Program-made: the position numbers and the translations under genes | From: Spirochaetia bacterium | GTDB taxonomy: Bacteria > Spirochaetota > Spirochaetia > Treponematales > Breznakiellaceae | Assembly (NCBI GenBank): GCA_025997655.1 | Contig: BNUW01000008.1 | Span: 1-30,183 of the forward strand | DNA: 30,183 bases | Reading direction: 5' to 3' | Part shown: positions 21,372 through 27,454 of the stretch, piece after piece | Position numbering within the stretch: position 1 is the first letter of the stretch | Layout: each line of letters starts with the position of its first letter | Notes under the pieces: generated by a model | Seen by the model: only the letters and a program-made list of their open reading frames with translations | What the model was told of the DNA's origin: nothing | Database searches by the model: none

Positions 21372-23861
21372 ATGATGCTGGTATTGAAGTTTGGAGGCAC
21401 CTCCGTAGGGTCTCCTGATGCGATTGAGAAACTGACGGCCATCCTGGGGGACTCAGAACATGCGCTCAAGGTCCGGGTGGTGGTGGTATCCGCCTTGTCG
21501 GGGATAACCGATGGGCTTATCGGCGCTGCCAAGGCCGCGGTTGCCGGGGAAAGCGCTTACAACACTTCCGTTAAGGCGATGGAAGACCGGCACCGCAAGA
21601 TAAGTCATGCCTTCCTTGCCGGGGAAGCGCGGCAGGCGGCGGATGCGGCTATAAAGGCGGCGTTTGCCAAACTGAACCGCGCCCTGGATGGGGTAGGCAT
21701 ACTTCGGGAACTATCCCCCCGCACCCTGGACTATGTGATGAGCTTTGGGGAGCGGCTTTCCGCAGAACTCCTTGCCCGGATTATTAGCTCCAAGGGCATA
21801 AGCGCGGAATACCTGGACGCCCGCCCCCTCATCCTCACCGACAGCAGCTACGGCGCCGCCCAATACCGGGCCGGGGAAACCTATGCCCGCATCCGCTCTT
21901 ACCTGAAGAAGCGCCCCGCCCTCCAAATCGCCACCGGCTTTATCGCTTCCGACGCCGAGGGCCATACCACCACCCTGGGACGTGGCGGCTCGGATTTCAG
22001 TGCCGCCATCTTCGGCGCGGCCATCGGGGCAAAGGCCGTGGAAATATGGACCGACGTGGACGGCATCCTCACGGCGGACCCCAAGCTGGTCAAGAACGCT
22101 TTCCGGATAGGCTCCCTTTCCTACCATGAAGCAATGGAACTTTCCCACTTCGGCGCAAAGGTCCTCCATCCCCCCACGGTACGTCCCGCCCTGGAAAAGG
22201 GTATCCCTATCCTGATAAAGAACACCTTTAACCCCGAAGGGCGCGGTACCTTGATCAGTGATAAGGCAACTCCCGGTGACTTTCCCATCCGCGGCTTAAG
22301 CGCGCTGCCGGAGGTTACCCTGGTTCGGGTCCAGGGCTCCGGCATGGTGGGGGTGGCCGGCTTCTCCTCCCGGCTCTTCGGGGCGCTGGCCCGCCGGGGG
22401 ATCAGCGTCATCCTCATCAGCCAGGCCTCCAGCGAATATTCCATCTGTTTCGCCGTGGCTCCCCAGGACGGGCAGGCCGCCGCCGCTTCGATACGGGAAG
22501 AGTTTGACCGGGAGATAGCCGCCGCCGCCATTGAGCCCCCTCTGGTGGAGGAGGGCCTGGCGATCATCGCCGTAGTGGGGGACAACATGCGGCATACCCC
22601 GGGGGTTTCCGGCAAGGTCTTCCATGCCCTGGGCCGCACCGGGGTAAACGTGGTGGCCATCGCCCAGGGCTCATCGGAAATAAACATCTCCGCCGTGATC
22701 AGCGCCCAGGATGTGACCAAGGCCCTGAGCGCCATCCATGAAGCTTTCTTCCGGGCGGAGGTCCGTTCGGTGAACCTTTTCCTCTTGGGCATCGGCCTTA
22801 TCGGCGGCACCCTGCTGGAACAGATAGTCAACCACCATGAAATTCTGGCGGATGAATACCTGATACGGATCAACCTGGTGGGTATCGCCAACTCCAAGCG
22901 GATGCTGTTCAACCCCAAGGGCCTGGTCCCCAAAAAGGTGAGGGCATTACTCACCGGCGGAGACCCGGCTACCGCCTCCCCCGGCACGGAGGTACTGCCC
23001 GTGAACTTGCCGGAATTCATCAACCGGATGAAAACCTTCAACATGCCCAACATGGCCTTCTGCGACTGTACCGCCAGCGAACAGGTTGCCGCCCTGTACG
23101 CAGAACTGCTGCAGGCGAACATCCCCATCGTCACCCCCAACAAGCGCGCCAATTCCGGCGCCCTTGCGTACTACAAAACCCTGCGGGCCCTTTCCAAGAA
23201 CCGCGGCGTCCCCTACCTCTACGAAACCACGGTAGGCGCGGGCCTCCCCATCATATCAAGCCTCCGGGACCTGGCCCTATCCGGCGACAAGGTCCGGCGT
23301 ATAGAGGCGGTCCTTTCCGGCACCCTAAGCTTTATCTTCAATAACTATGATGGCAGCAAACCTTTTTCCGCCCTGGTCCGTGACGCCAAGGCCAAGGGCT
23401 ACACCGAGCCTGACCCCCGTGACGACCTGAACGCCATGGACGCCGCCCGCAAGGTTCTGATTCTGGCTCGTGAGTGCGGGATGTCCCTGGAGTTTAACGC
23501 CGTGAGCATAGAACCCCTCCTGCCCCCCTCCTGTTTCAAAGCCGACGGGGTGGAAGCCTTCTTCACGGAGCTGGCAAAGGCTGATGACGATTTTGAGCGC
23601 CGTCGCCGTGCGGCAGCTGCGGAGGGCAAGTCCCTGCGCTATGTGGCGGTCATCGAGACAGGTTCCGCCCGGCTTTCCCTCCGCGCCGAATCCCCGGACA
23701 GTCCCTTCCTTTCCCTGGTTGATTCGGATAACATGGTGGTGATCACCACCGACCGCTACATCAAGCTTCCCCTGGTGATAAAGGGGCCGGGGGCAGGGGC
23801 GCAGGTGACAGCGGGGGGGGTGTTCGCAGATATTGTGCGGACTGCAAGGACCTTGGTATAA
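21372..23861 (+). CDS. thrA: Bifunctional aspartokinase / homoserine dehydrogenase
   Basis: The 829-residue protein compares well with the roughly 820 of enterobacterial ThrA. The kinase part begins LVLKFGGTSVGS and has FGERLSAELLA and TTLGRGGSDFSAA with EIWTDVDG. Two ACT regulatory domains follow (about 310-460, with VRVQGSGMVGVAG and IIAVVGDNMRHTPGVSGKVFHAL). The dehydrogenase part begins LFLLGIGLIGGTLLEQI (NAD(P)-binding) and includes TPNKRANSG, YETTVGAGLPII, and the catalytic KGYTEPDPRDDLNAMDAARK. It feeds threonine, methionine and isoleucine synthesis. ATG 21372 or 21375 can start translation, after GTGGGGGC. It diverges from the WecA-like operon and ends 11 bp before a large palindromic repeat. 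Confidence 0.96.
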   Translation: MMLVLKFGGTSVGSPDAIEKLTAILGDSEHALKVRVVVVSALSGITDGLIGAAKAAVAGESAYNTSVKAMEDRHRKISHAFLAGEARQAADAAIKAAFAKLNRALDGVGILRELSPRTLDYVMSFGERLSAELLARIISSKGISAEYLDARPLILTDSSYGAAQYRAGETYARIRSYLKKRPALQIATGFIASDAEGHTTTLGRGGSDFSAAIFGAAIGAKAVEIWTDVDGILTADPKLVKNAFRIGSLSYHEAMELSHFGAKVLHPPTVRPALEKGIPILIKNTFNPEGRGTLISDKATPGDFPIRGLSALPEVTLVRVQGSGMVGVAGFSSRLFGALARRGISVILISQASSEYSICFAVAPQDGQAAAASIREEFDREIAAAAIEPPLVEEGLAIIAVVGDNMRHTPGVSGKVFHALGRTGVNVVAIAQGSSEINISAVISAQDVTKALSAIHEAFFRAEVRSVNLFLLGIGLIGGTLLEQIVNHHEILADEYLIRINLVGIANSKRMLFNPKGLVPKKVRALLTGGDPATASPGTEVLPVNLPEFINRMKTFNMPNMAFCDCTASEQVAALYAELLQANIPIVTPNKRANSGALAYYKTLRALSKNRGVPYLYETTVGAGLPIISSLRDLALSGDKVRRIEAVLSGTLSFIFNNYDGSKPFSALVRDAKAKGYTEPDPRDDLNAMDAARKVLILARECGMSLEFNAVSIEPLLPPSCFKADGVEAFFTELAKADDDFERRRRAAAAEGKSLRYVAVIETGSARLSLRAESPDSPFLSLVDSDNMVVITTDRYIKLPLVIKGPGAGAQVTAGGVFADIVRTARTLV

Positions 23862-23872
23862 GGGGAAGAGGG

Positions 23873-23987
23873 TATGCCGTGAGAAAGATTACTGGGGGGT
23901 CCTGTCAGTAGGAAAAGAATGGGACCCCCCAGAGGGCCCCCCCATTCTTTTCCTACCGCCACCCCTAATACTCTTGTGGACGGCATA
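23873..23987. repeat. Hairpin block with TATGCCGT/ACGGCATA ends (copy A)
   Basis: The ends TATGCCGT (23873-23880) and ACGGCATA (23980-23987) are inverted. The core stem GTAGGAAAAGAATGGG (23908-23923) pairs perfectly with 23941-23956, and GGGGGGTCC/CCGCCACCCC add outer pairing. It starts 11 bp after the thrA stop and directly precedes the large palindromic element copy A. There is no U-tract to call it a terminator with confidence. Confidence 0.7.
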
Positions 23988-24048
23988 GTCTTTTCTGCTG
24001 GGATGGGGGATGGTGGGAACACTGTTCAGCGGGATGGTGTGGCGCAGC

Positions 24049-24183
24049 GGGCGGGGAGGGGCATGCCTGGCCGAATGCATTTGGGTTTCCCCGCGTAGGG
24101 AGACCTATTCGGGCCCCCTGGGGCCGGGCTCCCGGAGTGGATTCCCCCAACAGCATGAGCGCCCGGCATGCCCCTCCCCGCCC
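24049..24183. repeat. Large structured palindromic element, copy A
   Basis: The outer stem is GGGCGGGGAGGGGCATGCC (24049-24067), pairing perfectly with 24165-24183. Inside, ATGC (24075-24078) pairs with GCAT (24153-24156) and TTGGG (24081-24085) with CCCAA (24146-24150). Between these lie three small hairpins: TTTCCC/GGGAGA, GGCCCC/GGGGCC and CCGGG/CCCGG. A conserved core AGACCTATTCGGGCCCCC is shared with copies B and C. The element occupies the spacer immediately upstream of the beta-helix lipoprotein gene. It could be a structured RNA or a mobile palindromic DNA repeat. Confidence 0.75.
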
Positions 24184-24218
24184 GGCTATGTCATATAGAT
24201 CATATTAGGAGGAACAAT

Positions 24219-25661
24219 ATGAAAAAGGTTGAATTGGCGGTGTTCGTTATGCTCGCCGTATTAGTGTGTTTTAGCTGTAAAACTGCGCCGGAAGTAATCA
24301 CGACGGATACCTACTATGTTTCTGCATCGGGAAATGACGCCAACAACGGCTTAACGGCGAAGACGCCCTTTAAAACTCTGAAGAAAGCCCTTGATACGGC
24401 TAAGGGGGAGGGGGCGCATAAAATCATTACCGTCCTTGGCGTTCTGAACGCGGCCAGCGAAGGCGTCAGTGAGGGGAGCAGTGTGTTTGCTGCCCGGACC
24501 ACCGGGGACGCGGTGATTACCATTAAAGGCGGGGATGCTGCGGCGGCGCTTTCCGCTCTTGATGCGGGGAAGCGGGTTCTGGAAATTGTCGGTAACGCCC
24601 ATATCCGCCTGGAAAGCATAGAGGTCTCAGGCGGCGCCATTACGGACCCGGACATTGCTAAAGGCGGCGGCGGCGGCATACTTGTTGCTGCCAGCACTAC
24701 TAACGGCGCTACCCTTATTGCGGGGAATGGCGCGGTGATCAAAAGTAACCGGGCGCAGGTTGGCGGCGGGGTGGTGGTTATCGGAACGGGCAGCAGCTTT
24801 ACCCTTGATGGCGGCGAGGTGCGGGAGAACAGTTCCGCTACCGATGGCGGCGGTATCCTGGCCACGGGAAGTACCCTTACGATTACTGCCGGTACGGTTG
24901 AAAATAATACTGCGGCCGTCCAGGGCGGTGGTGTCAGCGTATACACCGGGGCCGCCCTTACCTTTGATGGCGGCGAAATTACCGGGAACCAGGCGGAGGA
25001 CGGCGGCGGGCTCCACATCATCGGGGACACGGTCATGCAGGGCGGCAGCATCAGCAGGAATAGTACCCCCACCAATGGCGGCGGGGTGAGTGTAAAGACC
25101 GGCGGCAATTTCACCCTTACGGGCGGAGACATCCGGGATAACGCGGCGCTCACTGCGGGCGGCGGGGTTTCCGTATTCGAAGGCGCCTTTGTCATGCAGA
25201 ATGGGCTTATCGCCAACAATACCGCCATTTCCGCGGCCGCGTCCGAAGGTACCGGCGGCGGGGTGTTTGTCATCCAGGGCAGCTTTGAACTATCCGGAGG
25301 CGCTATTACCGGGAACACTGCGAACAATTCAGGGGGCGGGGTGAACGCCAACCATGACAGCGCCTTTACGATGACCGGCGGTGAAATCGGCGGCAACAGC
25401 GCGGTGTTCGGCGGCGGCGGCGTGGCCGTTCTGGGGGCCAATGCCCGCTTCAAGAAAACCGGCGGGATTATTTACGGCCTTGACGCTCCGGCGGAACAGC
25501 GGAACACCACCACCCAGGACGGGAACAGCGTTGATGTCAGTAAGAGTAGTGACCTCCGGCAGGCGGTGATCACGGACATCAAGCGGCGGAAAAACACCGC
25601 CGCCAGAACGGACCTGGACAGTACTAAGAACGGCGCGGACGGGGGCTGGGATATTCGGTAA
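24219..25661 (+). CDS. Beta-helix surface lipoprotein (polymorphic-protein-like repeats)
   Basis: The start is ATG 24219, with TAGGAGGAAC upstream. The 480-residue protein has a lipoprotein signal ending LVCFSC-K, giving lipidated C21 in the relaxed spirochaetal lipobox. After YYVSASGNDANNGLTAKTPFKTLKKAL, a motif common at the start of right-handed beta-helices, come about ten degenerate repeats of roughly 25-40 residues. Each has a GG-x-I/V-x-x-N-x-A turn and a GGGV strand, for example GGEITGNQAEDGGGL. Such repeats resemble chlamydial polymorphic proteins and pectin-lyase folds; no catalytic residues are evident. A surface or adhesin role is likely. The gene is flanked on both sides by direct copies of the large repeats. 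Confidence 0.85.
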   Translation: MKKVELAVFVMLAVLVCFSCKTAPEVITTDTYYVSASGNDANNGLTAKTPFKTLKKALDTAKGEGAHKIITVLGVLNAASEGVSEGSSVFAARTTGDAVITIKGGDAAAALSALDAGKRVLEIVGNAHIRLESIEVSGGAITDPDIAKGGGGGILVAASTTNGATLIAGNGAVIKSNRAQVGGGVVVIGTGSSFTLDGGEVRENSSATDGGGILATGSTLTITAGTVENNTAAVQGGGVSVYTGAALTFDGGEITGNQAEDGGGLHIIGDTVMQGGSISRNSTPTNGGGVSVKTGGNFTLTGGDIRDNAALTAGGGVSVFEGAFVMQNGLIANNTAISAAASEGTGGGVFVIQGSFELSGGAITGNTANNSGGGVNANHDSAFTMTGGEIGGNSAVFGGGGVAVLGANARFKKTGGIIYGLDAPAEQRNTTTQDGNSVDVSKSSDLRQAVITDIKRRKNTAARTDLDSTKNGADGGWDIR

Positions 25662-25662
25662 A

Positions 25663-25784
25663 GACTATGCCGTATAAAAACGGTAGTGGGGGGTCCTGTC
25701 AGTAGGAAAAGAATAGGACCCCCCAGAGGGTCCCCCATTCTTTTCCTACCGCCACCCCTAATACTCTTGGGGGACGGCATAGTC
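25663..25784. repeat. Hairpin block with GACTATGCCGT ends (copy B)
   Basis: GACTATGCCGT (25663-25673) and ACGGCATAGTC (25774-25784) are perfect terminal inverted repeats. The internal stem built on GTAGGAAAAGAAT and ATTCTTTTCCTAC is conserved with copy A. It begins 2 bp after the lipoprotein stop codon, mirroring copy A after thrA. Confidence 0.75.
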
Positions 25785-25843
25785 TTTTCTGCTGGGATGG
25801 GGGATGATGGGAACACTGTTCGGCGATATAGTGCAGGCGCAGC

Positions 25844-25999
25844 GGGAAGAAAGGGGTGTGATGGGTCGAATGCATTTGGATGTCTCAAGATCTTGCTTGC
25901 GCAAGGGCGTGTAGGGAGACCTATTCGGGCCCCCTGGGGCCGGGCTCCCGGAGCAGGTTCCTCCAACAGCATGAGCGCCCGTCATACCCCTTTCTTCCC
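25844..25999. repeat. Large structured palindromic element, copy B
   Basis: The outer stem 25844-25865 pairs with 25978-25999 over 22 positions, with two G-T wobbles and no other mismatch. It starts GGGAAGAAAGGGGTGTGAT, clearly different from copy A. Inner TTGGA (25876-25880) pairs with TCCAA (25962-25966). One hairpin is extended relative to copies A and C by an insertion with CTTGC/GCAAG pairing at about 25891-25905. It ends about 20 bp before the stop of the convergent iron-sulfur protein gene. Confidence 0.75.
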
Positions 26000-26022
26000 G
26001 GCTTTGTCGACACGCCCGGGCG

Positions 26023-26850
26023 TCACCTTTTCGGTATACCGCTTTCGCAGGGGACTCCGGTTTGGCATTTGCCGCAGCCGTAGCGGGGGCGGTATTTTTC
26101 TGTGGTGCGGTCCAGGAACTGTGAGCAGGGGGGATGGTTCTTTCCTGCCTCAAGGGAAATGGCTTTGGCCGGGCAGCGGCGGGCACAGGCGCCGCAGCGG
26201 GTGCAGTAATCCTGTGCTCCGGAGTAGAGGCGGGGAGTGGGCTCAAAACAGGCGGTGGTAATAAAGCTGGCAAAGCGGCCGGAGACGCCCCGGGCGGTGA
26301 TAAGTCCCCGGGACAGGCCGAAGGTTCCCAGGCCGCATACATGGGCCGCATGGCGCTCGGACCAGTTGCTCGTGTAGTAATCCTGTTGAGTCGTATCGGC
26401 GGTGAGGGGGCTTTTGGCGGAAAACCGAGGATCGAGGGCCGGGGCTATGCAGTCAAAGCCCTGGTCCTTAAGGAAAGCGGTGATATGCCGGCAGAAGCCT
26501 GCAATAAATGCCTGGCCCTCTATCCTGGCGTGGAGCCATTCATCGGCGGGCCATTCCTTGTTTTTGCGGTTTGCGGTTTTTACCTGCTTCGTGTGGGGAA
26601 AAAAAACCGATACCACCGTTTTGGCTTCCCGCAGCCAGTCCCGGGGCAGGAGAAAATGCTCCCCGATAACCCCGGGCTTTTTCAGCTCCGCGAAGTAGGG
26701 ATCATCCGCCGCAGCAAAACCTGCCAGGGGCTCATCAAAGAAGGGCATCCCCGCAAGATCCGGCCTCAAAGCAACATCTGAAGCCACCGAATTATCCGGG
26801 GAATCCTTTACCAAATCATTGATATGCCCGGTTAACTGTTCCTTTTCCAT
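26023..26850 (-). CDS. 4Fe-4S protein of the COG1600 (QueG-like) family
   Basis: The 275-residue protein carries two cysteine clusters: C216-x2-C219-x2-C222-x3-C226-P, and C242 with C259, C262 and C268, the double 4Fe-4S arrangement of COG1600. The segment NWSERHAAHVCGLGTFGLSRGLIT is typical of the family's preceding domain. True epoxyqueuosine reductase QueG is about 100 residues longer and binds cobalamin, so this short form is better called a QueG-like paralogue of unknown substrate. A TATAAT (26917-26912, minus) lies upstream and AGAGGCGG before the ATG. It converges with the lipoprotein gene, with repeat block B between. Confidence 0.8.
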   Translation of the reverse strand: MEKEQLTGHINDLVKDSPDNSVASDVALRPDLAGMPFFDEPLAGFAAADDPYFAELKKPGVIGEHFLLPRDWLREAKTVVSVFFPHTKQVKTANRKNKEWPADEWLHARIEGQAFIAGFCRHITAFLKDQGFDCIAPALDPRFSAKSPLTADTTQQDYYTSNWSERHAAHVCGLGTFGLSRGLITARGVSGRFASFITTACFEPTPRLYSGAQDYCTRCGACARRCPAKAISLEAGKNHPPCSQFLDRTTEKYRPRYGCGKCQTGVPCESGIPKR

Positions 26851-26950
26851 AGGTTACCGCCTCTTTAAAAATGGTAGTCTATGATCCCGTATGTTGTCCA
26901 GGGTTTTTCTTATTATATCTGATATGCCGGGAGGGCTTTGTTGGCAAAGC

Positions 26951-27155
26951 CGGGAGGGGAGGGGCGAGCCGGTCCTCATGCGGATGGGGGAACCTGCTCC
27001 CGGAGCCCGGCCCCAGGGGGCCCGAATAGGTCTCCGTGCGCAGAGATACCCATATGCATTCGGCCCGGCTCGCCCCTCCCCTCCCGCTGCGCCGCCATTA
27101 TATCGCTGAACTGAGTGGGGAAATGTATTCGGCCCGGCATGCCCCTCCCCTCCCG
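26951..27155. repeat. Large structured palindromic element, copy C (inverted), with a duplicated arm
   Basis: In the opposite orientation to A and B. The 22-bp perfect outer stem is 26951-26972 with 27065-27086 (contains GGGAGGGGAGGGGCGAGCC). Inner ATGGG (26984-26988) pairs with CCCAT (27049-27053). A second copy of the right arm follows at 27134-27155 with a GCATGCC variant of the core, separated by a repeated CATTATATCGC word. The extra arm has no partner, as if an arm had been duplicated or left by an older copy. The GACTATGCCGT hairpin block is absent. Confidence 0.75.
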
Positions 27156-27231
27156 CTGCGCCATCATTATATCGCCGGCGGTTCCGGAAAAGAAGCCTTG
27201 CTGATGGGGTTAAGGGATGGGCGCCGGGCCC

Positions 27232-27267
27232 AAAAAAAAGGCTGCAGAAATGGACGTCCCTGCAGCC
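27232..27267 (-). terminator. Rho-independent terminator
   Basis: On the minus strand GGCTGCAG (27267-27260) pairs perfectly with CTGCAGCC (27247-27240), immediately followed by eight T residues (27239-27232). It lies about 190 nt downstream of the large surface-protein stop. Confidence 0.8.
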
Positions 27268-27342
27268 CCGGTTTCTGCGGAGAAAGTGAGTTAGCCGCAG
27301 GCCCCGTGCCGGATTAAGGGCCCGGCAGCCCTTTTTCTTCTT

Positions 27343-27445
27343 CCGCAATGCGGAGGGTTGCCGGGAATTGCTTCCCGGCAGCCCCGCAGACCATTAGGTC
27401 CGTTAGGGTTTGTCTGGCATAGGAGCCCGGCGGATGCCGGACTCC
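27343..27445 (-). other. Series of hairpins in the 3' region of the large surface-protein gene
   Basis: Three stems are visible between the stop codon and the terminator: 27436-27445 with 27422-27431 (10 bp, one G-T), 27372-27379 with 27360-27367 (8 bp, TTGC loop), and the short palindrome CCGCAATGCGG (27343-27353). None has a good T-tract. They may protect the 3' end of the message or be more repeat debris. Confidence 0.45.
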
Positions 27446-27454
27446 GCTAACTTA

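Noticed and set aside
22121..23152. 343-codon minus-strand frame opposite thrA
   Set aside because: High-GC antisense shadow; the plus strand encodes an unambiguous enzyme.
23889..24198. Several short open frames within the palindromic repeats, also near 25472-26351 and 26854-27348
   Set aside because: They follow the repeat, share its palindromic composition, lack ribosome binding sites, and their codon pattern changes with the stem sequence.
24314..25453. 379-codon open frame on the minus strand inside the lipoprotein gene
   Set aside because: Pro/Ala-rich antisense shadow of the Gly-rich beta-helix repeats; no ribosome binding site or domain.
23862..27180. Insertion sequence or transposon
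   Set aside because: No transposase frame is found inside or between the repeats; at most these are non-autonomous elements.
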